NCBI GenBank assembly: GCA_905250115.1
Contig: CAJNOI010000081.1
Span: 310,001-374,000 of the forward strand
Direction: 5' to 3'
From: Adineta steineri
Taxonomy: Eukaryota; Rotifera; Eurotatoria; Adinetida; Adinetidae
Length of the DNA stretch: 64,000 nt
The notes below the pieces were generated by a model. That model was not told the DNA's origin. It saw only the letters and a list, made by a program, of their open reading frames with translations, and did no database searches. Shown piece by piece: positions 49,529 through 59,953 of the stretch (its first letter is position 1; the number at the start of each line of letters is the position of its first letter). Both the position numbers and the translations under genes were made by a program.

Positions 49529-51331
49529 ATGTGGCCTTATTATAGAAGTATCACAATATATTTTCTATCCGAAAAGTCCGACCGTCCAGTTGTGAGTATG
49601 AGTGTGGGACTAGGTCTGGGTCTAGGTATATACTCATTCCCTACCACATCCACATCAAAATCCAGACCCAAACTCACAACCACCCACCCTCACGCCCACC
49701 AACTCAGGCCCACACCCTCGATTAAATCTACTAGTACCAAGCCATATGTTACAGCAAATGTAGATGCTCAAACCAACACAGATTCTCCAACGATGGCAGA
49801 TGTTCAAGCTAACACAGATCCTCCAGCCAAGCCAGATGCTCAAACAAGGGTATATGCTCCAAACAAGTCACCTTGCATATTTATTTCACTTCTTGTTTTG
49901 GGCGGATTAATCGTTTCGGGCATTTTCATTCTTATTTACGCCAACTTTTCGACTCCCGAATCATGTGATATGAAGATGGCGGAAAATCGGGATTTCAACA
50001 AATACTATGGGATTCTTAACATGATAAATCATTTTACAACAACAAGTGCTGATGACTGTACTTCGACTATCGTATTCAAACCAATATTGCCTCAAACAAT
50101 ACTAAAACCAGATCATTCAGCAAGTTCATTCTTAACATTAGCGCCTTACGGAACTGGGAAAACATTATTGAGATGTGAATATTACAAATCATTACAATCA
50201 GATACCTATTTCAAACTATTAATATTAAATAGATATATTGATGAATATCTACAAAGATTTGTGGACACGAAAGCAATGAGTGGAACAGATTGTGACAAGG
50301 AAAGTTGCATCATGAAATGGTCAAGTAATGAATTCGGTCAATTACTTCTATCTCGTCTAGTTACACAATTTGTTGAGACATTCGAAAAAGAGTCATTGTA
50401 TCTTCCAAGTATTTCGTTAGATGAGAAAATGGAACTAATAACGATCGTGTGTTATTATTATGATTATCAAGGTCTGAGCAAACTGGAAGACTTCGTGAAT
50501 TCTTTTCTGGAGAAAACCAACAAATCAAGGTACCGTGTAACTAACGCAGTAGCACAAATTAAAGAGCACAATAATGTTCACACAGATAAACGACTTCTTA
50601 CCCATTTGCAAAATGATTTAAAAAAGTTAAGTGTTCTTAGACAAGATGAGGAAAAATTGCTTTTATTATTAGCGATCCTTAAAGGTGAAGGTTTTCAAAC
50701 CAAAACAGAAAAAACAACTCTTTCAAATAATGTATTAAATGATTTGAGACATTTTGCATTATTTATGAAGATTCACGTTAAAAAAAGTGTCGTATTTATT
50801 ATTGATGAAATTAATGAAAACCGGTTTTTCTTTAAGGAGAATAACGTTAATAAACAATCATTAGAATTATTTTGTCGTTCTTCGTTATCTCAAGAAATTA
50901 TTGCAATGGTTATGGCTCATAATTTCTATTTATCGATATTTTAGCCTAAGATAGATGGCATTAATATGGACGATGGTATTATTCGAAAGGATAAATTTCC
51001 CATACTTGAAATCAATTGGAATTTGCAATCAATAATTAATTATGCTGATTATGTTCTACAAGAAACAAATAAAAATACGTCACCATTTCGATGCAAATCA
51101 TTTGTAGATTTTAAAACACTGGTGAATTATTCTAACCCGAAAAATGCTGAAATCATTAATCAAATTTCAACACCCAGAATACTTCATTATTTTATGCAAC
51201 ACCTGATAACAGAAATGAATCACTGTGCAAATGTTGTTAAGGAACCATTTATAGCGACTACCGAAAACATTTATACTGCTTATGAAAAGGCAGCTAAATC
51301 TACATTTAAGGTACACTTTATTAATAAATAA
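49529..51331 (+). pseudogene. Single-pass membrane P-loop NTPase, family copy C, with nonsense codon
   Basis: About 600 codons homologous to copies A and B, intronless. The frame is open except for TAG at 50942-50944, where A and B have a tyrosine codon (SVFYPKIDG in A). The frame then continues to AKSTFKVHFINK and TAA at 51329-51331. Walker A APYGTGKT is intact; the Walker B region reads VFIIDEINE, so the DGIDE of A and B is altered. The N-terminal ~65 codons cross a telomere-like foldback (49590-49722) giving low-complexity THPHAHQLRPTPS-type residues. They are followed by short TNTDSPT/TNTDPPA repeats and a membrane helix (CIFISLLVLGGLIVSGIFIL). The nonsense codon and the Walker B change suggest recent decay. 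The start at 49529 is uncertain. Confidence 0.75.
49590..49722. repeat. Telomere-like foldback in the 5' part of NTPase copy C
   Basis: GTGAGTATGAGTGTGGGACT and GGTCTGGGTCTAGG on the left and CCAGACCCAAACTCACAACC, CCCACCCTCACGCCC on the right: opposite-orientation degenerate telomere units around a short centre, lying within the open frame. Confidence 0.6.
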
Positions 51332-51531
51332 AAAATACATGATCATAATCTATTATCATACCTTGATTTTATGAACATCAATCTATTGAGTATGAATAGT
51401 ATTACTTAATATTCTATTCATTAACCATTTTTCATCTGCGAATAAAAAGGGGTCTTTTTCTTTAATAGTTTTTGATAATATAATTTATTGTTTTATGCAC
51501 AATAAATATGAAACAGATTTACTTTCTAAAC
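51332..51531 (+). repeat. Duplicated 3' flank of NTPase copy C
   Basis: Same 200-base flank as 37636-37832 (shared CATGATCATAATCTATTATC and CTATTCATTAACCATTT), ending at the boundary with a TGTGGG tract. Confidence 0.75.
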
Positions 51532-51594
51532 TAGGGTGTGGGTGTGGGTGTTAGTATTCTTCTCATTCATCACCTACACCCACACCCACTCACC
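51532..51594. repeat. Telomere-like foldback element
   Basis: AGGGTGTGGGTGTGGGTGTT on the left and CCTACACCCACACCCACTC on the right around a 25-base centre; starts exactly where the duplicated flank of copy C ends. Confidence 0.8.
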
Positions 51595-52207
51595 TTCACA
51601 CACATTCGTCCATTCATTCAGTATCGCCTTGCTGTTTGAAGAATACAGTTTAGAAGTGACATAAATGATAGGAGTTGACTAAAACTTTATACTGTATTTC
51701 TTCTAGTTTTAAATAATACCAATATTTCTAAGCCGCACGATATGAAGTGCGAAATCGTATTAAACAAACTGACTGATAGTGACTTGACCTTGTTCAAATA
51801 ATCCACTCAATTACAGTACTTATGGCACTATATGCATGCTATGTCTTATGTACCTCTCGAAATACAAATGCGATCTTAATTATTTGCATACATCTTGAAA
51901 GATGGATGGGTTTGTGGATGTTATATTCTTCTTCTATCCACACCCACACCTACAGCCTTAAGCCTCATTTCAACAGCAAGTAAACATCTACAAATGTTTC
52001 TTTGTGAATAGTGCATTTCATATAAGATTGTATCGATGCAAGATACTATTGTAGTAGTGGAGATGGAAAAAGCAAGGCATAATACTGACACGGTAAGCGT
52101 TTATTTATCAAATAAATAATCACAAGTTCATTGCTTATTCTTTTCTGATTTATTCCACGATATTCCATTTGGTTCACTCTTGATTATGATAACAAAAACA
52201 AATGCAA
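51595..52207. other. Spacer with a small telomere-like foldback
   Basis: AT-rich spacer. At 51901-51958 GATGGGTTTGTGGATG is mirrored by CCACACCCACACCTAC. No gene seen. Confidence 0.5.
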
Positions 52208-52832
52208 TTATTTGGACTTTTTGATTGGAAGTAACTTGTGAGAACCAACAATGTCACGTTTGATGACTTCGTACGTATTTCCGTTTCGTATATAATACCA
52301 ATAATAGTTCTCCCACAGGAAATAGAAAGTATGATCTTCTATCCATGTGAGCGGATACGCTTTATTTAGAAATATTGCATTATTTGCCATAATTTCGATA
52401 AGTAAATTATTATGAGATTGAATGAAACGACCTAAAAGTTTACCGCCCATTGTAATATTTGATTCTTGTGATCTTGTGTCTCGAATGATCTTCAGAAAGT
52501 AAAAGAAAAAAGAAAATAAAAAAGAGAAAATGAAGAAGATAAGTGGGTGTGAGTGTGTCTGTGAATGTAAATCCTTTTTACCCACACTCAGCATAGTAAA
52601 CATCCATGGAATCTTTGGCATAATCAAAACCTGTGTCTTTAATTGATGATGCAGAAAGACCTTCAACTATTTGCCCATTGAAATAGACGTTATTGGAACT
52701 TACTCGGTAACCACTACTTGGAAGATGTGATGTAGCATTCTCAAACAATTGCCGTCGATGATGATGCTGTTCTTGTCTTGTGTCTTGAACTACAACGGCC
52801 ATACATATCGACAATACCAAAAGTTTAAACAT
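52208..52832 (-). CDS. Secreted DKNYY-like protein, two exons (boundary uncertain)
   Basis: The minus-strand start at 52832 encodes a signal peptide (MFKLLVLSICMAVVVQ), then a His/Arg-rich stretch. The repeat-like block that follows (VYFNGQIVEG, SASSIKDTG, DYAKDSMDVYY) matches the DKNYY family pattern of small extracellular proteins. After an intron the frame continues with GGKLLGRFIQSHNNLL, NKAYPLTWIEDHTFYFLW and YWYYIRNGNTYEVI and stops at 52208-52210. The donor side coincides with a telomere-like foldback (52540-52588), so the exact splice is unclear. GG|GTAAAA joined to an acceptor at ACACAAG keeps the frame. Function unknown; secretion is inferred from the signal peptide. Confidence 0.55.
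52540..52588. repeat. Telomere-like foldback at an exon/intron boundary
   Basis: GTGGGTGTGAGTGTG at the left and TACCCACACTCAGC at the right. The right arm forms the last codons of the first exon and the donor site of the DKNYY-like gene. Confidence 0.6.
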
Positions 52833-53138
52833 GATTGTGCAGAAAAATCACTTATCCTTCTTTAAGATTAAAAGAAAGTATTATAATGCAAATAACGTTT
52901 TCACTTAATGTATTTATACAGGATGATAACAGCAATTAATGGATATCGCCAAATATTTGTTTTTATCAGGAAAAAACATCTAATCTTTAAATCAGTAAAA
53001 TGGAAGTAATGTGCGCTGATATTATTACTAGTGATCATTGGTATTAAGATTAAAGATAAGATATTGGAGTAATGAGTGATTCGATGGGAAGCGCCACACA
53101 TTTTTAGAAATTGATTTTTTTGTACACTGTTTTTGGGC

Positions 53139-53208
53139 TAGGGTGTGGGTGTTGGTGTTAGTGTTGTACTCCTCTCATATCTACACTCATGTTCTCACCC
53201 ATATCTTC
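53139..53208. repeat. Telomere-like foldback element
   Basis: CTAGGGTGTGGGTGTTGGTG on the left, CTACACTCATGTTCTCACCC on the right, more diverged than others. Confidence 0.6.
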
Positions 53209-53788
53209 ACATGCATTTCTTTTTCATCATCTAGTGTTTCCCTTTTTTCCTGGAAAAGATGATCGAGTGTGTATTCGATGGATGAGAGCAAACGACACTC
53301 GAGCCTATATTCATTCGGATGGTTTCTTATCTTTATCAGAAAGCTAATTCTTCGAACACTCACTTGTAGACTAAAATATGTGAATTTTTGCAGATGCCTA
53401 TTTGATGCTACCAAAAAAAAAGCAAGAGTATAGAAAATAACATGTATACTAGGCCTTTGATTACTATTTAATAAAAAATTGAAAAGGTAAGTATCAGTAA
53501 TAATTAATAACTGTATTCAAATCAGTCTACGTAAGTGTTTCTAAAACGCTTTCTGTTTCTGAAGAACCATGGATCTTACTTAGTTTCATACTGATCCTAT
53601 CACGAATCAAAAAGTACGTGCACTGGTCACATTAAACGTATAAGATTACGTACCTGTTCGCCGAAAACGAGATCACCGACGATGCCGATCGCCGAAACTC
53701 GTGCCAAAATAAACATCATCGAAAAGAGAGATTACCGAAATGATATTATCGAAGTAGACGTTATCGATCTACTGATCATCGAAATGAA

Positions 53789-53896
53789 GATGGGTGTGGG
53801 CGTGGGTGTGAGTGTGAGTGGCTGTGAGGATGTGCGTATGAGTGTGGGGGTCAAAATTAGGCGAAGACAAGACCATCACCCACACCCACCCTCAAG
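53789..53896. repeat. Telomere-like foldback element
   Basis: GATGGGTGTGGGCGTGGGTG on the left and CACCCACACCCACCCTCAAG on the right, the latter carrying the recurrent CCCTCAAGAT terminus. Confidence 0.8.
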
Positions 53897-53948
53897 ATTT
53901 TCATTTAAAAAAATATTCAAGTTTCAAATATCTTTAAGTATTAAAAAA

Positions 53949-54009
53949 TCACCACTGACCATATGAACCACTTCGACCTCCATATGAATCATCACCATAC
54001 GAATCTATA
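53949..54009 (-). CDS. C-terminal end of a Ser/Tyr/Gly-rich protein, cut by the gap
   Basis: Reading into the gap on the minus strand, the frame gives DSYGDDSYGGRSGSYGQW and a TGA at 53951-53949. SYG/GRS composition is typical of the low-complexity tails of hnRNP/FET-type RNA-binding proteins. The rest of the gene would lie in the unresolved gap or be lost. Only about 20 codons are visible. Confidence 0.35.
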
Positions 54010-54109
54010 NNNNNNNNNNNNNNNNNNNNNNNNNNNNNNNNNNNNNNNNNNNNNNNNNNNNNNNNNNNNNNNNNNNNNNNNNNNNNNNNNNNNNNNNNNN
54101 NNNNNNNNN
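54010..54109. other. Assembly gap (100 N)
   Basis: Exactly 100 undetermined bases, the conventional size for a gap of unknown length. Two genes of opposite orientation are truncated at its edges. Confidence 0.99.
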
Positions 54110-55049
54110 ATATGTTTTACAAGAAATGAATGATATTGCTAGACAAGTATAAAATTATTTTTCTTTTTTTTTGTTTTTCTCTTATTTTGTATTTTTGAAA
54201 TAATTAGATGGAACTTAATCGTCAACAAAGTCAAAATGAAGTTCGTTCATTTATTGATCGACAACGAGCTGATGCACGTGCTAAAGCTGAAGCTATGCAA
54301 CGCGATATTATACGACGAATCAATGAAGCTAATCAAAATGTTTTACAATATATGGATGATCGTGCTCAAATGAAATTATCACGTTTAGCTGATGCATTAA
54401 ATACATTTGATAATGATGCATTAGATTTAAAATCATCATTATCAGCTGAACAATTTCTTCCAGCTAAACGTATTATTGAATTACGAACAAAATATGCATC
54501 AAATATGTTCGATGATAGACATTTATCTGATGATAATGAAGAAGATTCAAATGCAAATTTACCAGCAGTCAATGAACAACAACCTGAATGGGAAAAAAGT
54601 TTTTTTGGCGATGGAGATAAATATCGAATGTATGATGAATTAATTAATCTTCGTGCTAAATGGCCATTTCTTGCGCCAGCACTTACATCAATCTATTATG
54701 CAGCTGAAAAAGATTTTTCACTTGATGATATACGAACATTTCTTGAATATCGACATGATAAAGTTTTAAATTTATTTAATGAACATTGTAAAATAATGGG
54801 AAAAGGTTATTGTAAATTTTTATATTTCATATTACAATTTATTTCTTTTTTTTTAATTTAATCATAGGACCTCATCATGCAACAACTGTAGAAGATCTTT
54901 CATTTTATCGATATAAATCGTTAGTACCCATTAATCAAGTACATGATGCTAATTTTGATCGTTGTTTACATGATACATCAAGTAATGATGAACATAATCA
55001 ATATCGTCAAGATTTAGCAAATACAATGAGTGAATCAATGAAATTGTAA
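54110..55049 (+). CDS. Coiled-coil protein of unknown function (5' partial at gap)
   Basis: Three visible exons: 54110-54147 (YVLQEMNDIARQ), 54208 to about 54806, and about 54869-55049 (TAA). The 5' part is missing in the gap. The first half is a charged helix rich in Arg, Gln and Ala (RQRADARAKAEAMQRDIIRR) with strong coiled-coil character. An acidic linker (DDNEEDSNAN) precedes a more globular C-terminal half (EWEKSFFGDGDKYRMYDELI, LRAKWPFLAPALTSIYYAAE, VEDLSFYRYK). Not recognised. The C-terminal half has the look of a conserved domain and would be the best query. Confidence 0.7.
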
Positions 55050-55298
55050 ACAACTTGTTTCAAACAGCTTTTAAGCATGCATTTTTATCCGACGTTTTAT
55101 ATATTAATAAAATAGAAAAAAAAAATCTTTCTCTCATTTATTTTGAATCTACTTACGAATTCTATTTACCATGTAAATTATATTTAATGAAGCGAAAACT
55201 ACGTATCTATATATTTTAATATATATGTAAATATGATATATATATATATATGTATATAAAAACCATTATTTTCTTCACAAAAAAATAAATATACCACA

Positions 55299-56171
55299 AT
55301 GATATTTTGTTCGAATAATAGTCGATGTATGACAGATATCTATCTTTTGCTCTTTGTTGTATTGATTATCATTGGTTTGATTAGTAATATTTTATCTTTA
55401 ATTACATTTATTCATAATCGTATTAGACTTACAGTAAATGGAATTTATTTAATTATATTTTCAATATGTAGTATAATAATGATGATATTATTTTTAATAA
55501 ATATCATTATTGAATCTCGATATGATAAATATTTATTTCTTGTTATGAATAATACAAGTACTCTAATAAGTACTTGCATTGCTATAGAAAATATTTTAAA
55601 TCGATGTTTTAGTTTTGATCGATTTCGTTCTCGTAAATGCGCATTATTTATTTCATTTAATCTTTTTATTCTTATCTTAATACTTTATCTTGATAAAATA
55701 TTCTATTGTACTTATGAGTATTATACTAATTTAATTAATTATTTTATTATGATTATTTCATGTATTATTCATTTCATATGTATTTTATTTATATTTTTTA
55801 AAATTAAACAACAAAAACAAAAATGGTATCAAAAATTATTTATACATAAAGATATATTTATACCATCCATATTTATTATTTTATGTTTATGTCCATATAT
55901 TATATTTCGATATTTATTAAATCAATTTTATATTGGATGTATTTTATTAATTAATTTACCACAAATATTCACATTTGTTATTTATATTTTAGTAAATAAA
56001 TATTATTTAAAAGAATTTCAACAATTATGGCTATGTCAAGCACAAGAATTGGATTCCACACATAGATTATGGCAACGACGAACATCATTGGAAAATGTAA
56101 TGACCATTTCATATTTAAATGACAATTTTATTGACATCGATTCATATAATAAAGTTAAACTGGAAGTTTAA
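55299..56171 (+). CDS. Divergent rhodopsin-like (7TM) receptor
   Basis: Single exon, 290 residues with seven hydrophobic helices. TM1 has the GxxSN pattern (LIIIGLISNILSL). The second helix ends in FLINIII. TM3 ends AIENILNRCFSF in place of the D/E-R-Y motif. TM6 has CLCPYIIFRYL and TM7 LPQIFTFVIYILVNKYY, a divergent NPxxY. The tail (EFQQLWLCQAQ) could form helix 8. Very short loops and single-exon structure match the lineage-expanded orphan receptors of rotifers. A ligand cannot be inferred. An N-terminal NNS sequon may be glycosylated. Confidence 0.7.
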   Translation: MIFCSNNSRCMTDIYLLLFVVLIIIGLISNILSLITFIHNRIRLTVNGIYLIIFSICSIIMMILFLINIIIESRYDKYLFLVMNNTSTLISTCIAIENILNRCFSFDRFRSRKCALFISFNLFILILILYLDKIFYCTYEYYTNLINYFIMIISCIIHFICILFIFFKIKQQKQKWYQKLFIHKDIFIPSIFIILCLCPYIIFRYLLNQFYIGCILLINLPQIFTFVIYILVNKYYLKEFQQLWLCQAQELDSTHRLWQRRTSLENVMTISYLNDNFIDIDSYNKVKLEV

Positions 56172-58010
56172 TTATTTGTTAGAAAGACGTATATTTGTGT
56201 CATACAAATAAATGACTTATTTTCACCGATGTATGAGTATAATACTCTCACGGTCTACCTCTCGATCTCATGATAGAGTTCAAAGCTATATTCGCTCTCA
56301 AATAATTAACCATCTTGAGGTTTGAATGAGTGTGGGGATAGTGCGAGGTGGATGTGCAATAGAAACAGCCACCGACACTCACATCTACCCCACACCCAAT
56401 AGCAAGTATAAAGATAATGGTGCGTAGAGCTACCATGATCGATTCCGTTCTTGTTTAAAGGATTTCGTCGTATATGAATATCATGTTACTCAAAATTACT
56501 TTCACTCTGCGGTTCCGTTTTAGCTAGACTCTTATCACCGTAACTGATCATGTTACAAACAAACTTTCCAATTTCCATCAATCTAGCGATTTGAATAACA
56601 TGTATGAATCATATGAATTGTAACAATGAAATTGACTTGGTAATTGTAAAATTCGATAGTGACAGATAAGACAAACTATACTTACCGATGATCGATCTTT
56701 CTCTATTTTTCTTCCCTTTTCTCGATTTATAAAAGAATGCAATAGTAAAGACAATCTCTCAATACAACTCTGTGCTTTATATTTGTTTGTTATAAGCAAA
56801 AGTAGATTTAGAAGGTAAGGAGCATCAATTTTTCACACTTTCTGTTCAACTAAGAGAGCTGCACTCGCCTTTGATCGCGAGAATGTGTAACTTCTTGAAT
56901 TATTACCGTACAAGACTCCAAATAGAACGCATTAATTCTAACTCTTAGCTTAGAAATGATCGGAATTGAAATCGGTGCATCCATAGTTCCCAATAAAGAT
57001 TACCACGATCGCAGCACCAGGAAGATCCGATCAGAGTGTGAAAAAGACGAATAATTGTGTCGCTGTGAAATTACCCATGAATAATCATTTTTTCAGTATC
57101 CTTCAAAAAAGATTTGTTTCTCTCCTAGTCCAAGAGAGTATCCTGCAACACTCAAAAATTCGTCCTGTCGTGTTATTTCTGTGTTTCTACTGATAGCGTA
57201 TATATAAATAGTGCATATCCTAGTAGTGACATATTGGTATGCTTGTTCAATTCTTGGTAATGAAAAAGATATATTTTCAGCTTAGTAAGTGAGCTCGCGT
57301 GGTTCATTTCGAGTGGGGAAAGTCCATATGAAAATTACACATACTGGAAGACAGCCAAGATAGGTAAACAATACATGCTAGCCCTTTTTTGAAGCTCACT
57401 TGGCTTTACACTTTAGACCAATACATATTTCATCGTGTATAGAACGAACAGATAGCTACGTGCTCACATGATATATTAACTATACATTTGCAATGGTTTC
57501 TTCGTACATGCTGATATGTCAGTACTGTTTTCAGTGCTGGTATGTAGTAAATTAATTAATCAGGAGTTTAGTTTATGTGTAGTAAAAATAATTCGATTTT
57601 CATTGTTGAAATTGTTTTTACGACAGAATAATCAAGATTTGGTCCTTTTTAATCTCAGTATCAACGACTTTAGTGTAGAATCTAATTTGGCGCGAGCCGT
57701 ACAGTGTCTGTAAGGAGAAGAAATTCGCTTTCGTTCTAGTGTTACCGATGTATCTATTCTAGTTAAACAGAATCAGCCTACATTATTATCGATATGAACC
57801 GCTGAAAAGAAATTTTGAAGTTCAGGAACGAAGTGGTTTTTTGCTCTTCTTTTGCCCTAGTCATCTAATACTCTCATATAGTCTTATCAGACTACACTAA
57901 ACTGTCAACATTTTACTGATTCTTTCGTGCATATTCTTGTGATTATCCATGAGATATGTGCGCTTGTTTCATCTTGAAAAAAGATAGACAAGGAATTAAT
58001 TTCCTTCAGA
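56172..58010. other. Spacer, mostly unique sequence, one foldback
   Basis: Includes the foldback at 56307-56400. The remainder up to 58010 has higher GC than the first half of the window but no frame I can support. Confidence 0.45.
56307..56400. repeat. Telomere-like foldback element with conserved core
   Basis: Begins ATCTTGAGGTTTGAATGAGT and ends CACATCTACCCCACACCC. The centre has CAATAGAAACAGCCACC, which recurs in the elements at 59914 and 62995. Confidence 0.7.
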
Positions 58011-58271
58011 GCAGAATTCTGCAGAGTAATCCCTACCTTACCCTAGCCTGGCGGGTAGGTTAGAATCAGGGTAGTACAAAATATACCGGGTAGAACTTGA
58101 TGTTATTTTTATTGCAAACAGAGATTTCGGTAGGGTAGTCCTATCTTACTCTTCATGGTAGGGTAAGGTAGAGTAAGAATGTGAAACTGTAGAGTACGCT
58201 ATGGTAAGAGCACAAAAGTAACTGTAGGGCAGAGTATAGAATACGAAAAAGTCATACCCTGGAGGACTCTG
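58011..58271. mobile_element. Degenerate hAT-like element with GGTAGGGTA arrays
   Basis: Starts CAGAATTCTGCAGAGTAATC (the element end is probably CAGAGT at 58020) and ends CCCTGGAGGACTCTG at 58271. In between are TACCTTACCCTAGCC and GGTAGGGTAAGGTAGAGTAA, the same composition as the arms of the 37990 element. The target duplication was not convincing. Confidence 0.5.
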
Positions 58272-58544
58272 CTTTATAAGAAGTAGAAAACGAAAGAGAA
58301 GTGTTTCAACATCTCCTTTTTGTCACAACGAAGTAACGCAGTTGGTATGCGAGTCAGATAACTGGAAAAATTCTCCTAAAAACACTTTTACCAGTAATCA
58401 TATGAAAAAAACCATGCCTACACATTAGATTTCATTGGTTTTTCCTAAAGTGGAAGGTATTGCAAAAAGAAAACTTCTTACTTTCGTTTAGTATATAAGA
58501 GAAAAAAAACATAATTATGCCAATCCAAACGGTGGCCTGTGTAG

Positions 58545-58830
58545 GAGTGTGCCATTTTCTCATGAAGCGCCATTTTCTTATGATGTGGCATTTCGTTATA
58601 TGATATGGCAATTCACTATATGATGTGGCATTTTCTATATGATATGGCATTTGTCTATATGATGTGGCAATTCACTATATGATATGGTATTTTCTATATG
58701 GTATGGCATTTGTCTATATGATGTGGTATTTTCTATATGGTATGGCATTTGTCTATATGATGTGGCAATTCACTATATGATGTGGTATTTTCTATATGGT
58801 ATGGCATTTGTCTACATGATGTGGCATTTT
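58545..58830. repeat. Minisatellite with ~20-bp TATATGATGTGGCATTT unit
   Basis: About twelve imperfect copies of a unit alternating between TATATGATGTGGCATTTTC and TATATGGTATGGCATTTGTC. It ends about 30 bases before a TATA-box-like GTATATAAGG and the small secreted peptide gene. Confidence 0.8.
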
Positions 58831-58857
58831 TCTGTGTCAGGATACTGAATGTTTTGA

Positions 58858-58867
58858 GTAGTATATA
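58858..58867 (+). promoter_or_regulatory. TATA-like element upstream of the cysteine-rich peptide gene
   Basis: AGTATATAAGGGACG about 150 bases before the start codon at 59016; orientation and spacing leave room for a 5' UTR or a spliced leader. Weak on its own. Confidence 0.3.
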
Positions 58868-59015
58868 AGGGACGAGGAATATTCAGTAGGTGTGCGATTT
58901 CTTAAATAAAATATACATAGTCACCAACACACTCCAGTCTAGAAATCGTTACAATAATCTAGCAATTAAACGGTAAATTCTGCTATTCTTTAGTTTATAC
59001 ATCAACACAAATACA

Positions 59016-59345
59016 ATGACACGAAACGGTACAGTTGCTGCAGTTATACTACTCGTTTTGGTTGTTGCTGAAATCAATGGCATAACGGCCAAGTCTTTAT
59101 TCGAACCACATGTCAACGATGCAGATAAATATGAAAATATTAAAAAGGTTCGTCTGACTAGAGCTATCAGGATTGTTGATAAATGTCTAGCTGCATGTAG
59201 AGGAGGTGTAGTAGCTATGTATGCATTCTGTCGATCGGTGAACAATAATACTGTACGTCGATTTTGCTGGGCCGTTTCTCTTCATGCAGGCAAACAATCA
59301 AGTATTGCCCAGTGCACTGGATTCTGTCATAACAACTTCAAATGA
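59016..59345 (+). CDS. Small secreted six-cysteine peptide
   Basis: 109 residues in one exon. A clear signal peptide (MTRNGTVAAVILLVLVVAE) is followed by a mature region with six cysteines in a CxxxC...C...C...CxxxC pattern (DKCLAACRGG, AFCRS, RFCWA, AQCTGFCHN) and net positive charge. Six cysteines suggest three disulfides, as in host-defence or signalling peptides, but no known family was recognised. It follows a minisatellite and a TATA-like element. The antisense frame over the same bases is disregarded. Confidence 0.65.
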   Translation: MTRNGTVAAVILLVLVVAEINGITAKSLFEPHVNDADKYENIKKVRLTRAIRIVDKCLAACRGGVVAMYAFCRSVNNNTVRRFCWAVSLHAGKQSSIAQCTGFCHNNFK

Positions 59346-59953
59346 GAAGAAAGATCCAATCACGACAATAACGTCAAGCAACCCTCTTACTTTTCTGTCA
59401 AGCAATTTATTCACGATTTTTATGTAGCCTTGCTTTTTTCAACCTTTTAGTAAATAAAAGCTGTTAGCGCATTTTCTTCGGGATTGAAACTGTGAAATAC
59501 GACTTAACTGCTGTTGCTTATGCGAAACAGATAGCTTATATCTTTGACCTAGAAGATATCTATCATAACGAATGAGGTTTCACTACTATATCCGTCACAA
59601 CTAGTAACGATCTTTGCAGCCATGTCGATCACGCATGTCGGTGTGATGCAGATATGAACGGGTGTGGGTGTGGGTGTGGGCGCGGTGCAGATGTGGGTGT
59701 TTGTGCTATATTTACTCCACACGAACACTCTCACCCACATTCACATCATCTTGAGGGTTTAGGTAGGTGTAGGCTTTTTCTGCCTGCGCACCCACACCTA
59801 CATCCTTGCGATAATATTGCTAGCGATCGCACTATTCATAAACCTAGAAGGCAGTAAGTTCGAGATTCGACTGGCGAATATCTTCATGACGTTTGATAGA
59901 TTAATCATTTCGAATGTGGGTGTGGAATAGAAACAGCCACCCTGATGATTCAC
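59346..59953. repeat. Spacer with clustered telomere-like elements
   Basis: Two adjacent elements at 59660-59815 (GGGTGTGGGTGTGGGTGTGG, then CACCCACATTCACATCATCT, then GAGGGTTTAGGTAGGTGTAG and CGCACCCACACCTACATCCT) and a third at 59914-59945 with the core GGAATAGAAACAGCCACC. Confidence 0.7.

Larger units (their letters stand above)
52833..53948. other. Spacer with telomere-like elements
   Basis: Contains foldbacks at 53139-53208 and 53789-53896 and a degenerate short-period repeat of ATCATCGAAA-like units at about 53660-53790. No gene supported. Confidence 0.5.

Noticed and set aside
57516..57713. Open frame of 65 codons
   Set aside because: No coding features; isolated frame in non-repetitive intergenic sequence.
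58949..59245. Minus-strand frame opposite the six-cysteine peptide
   Set aside because: The plus frame has a signal peptide and ordered cysteines; the minus frame has neither.
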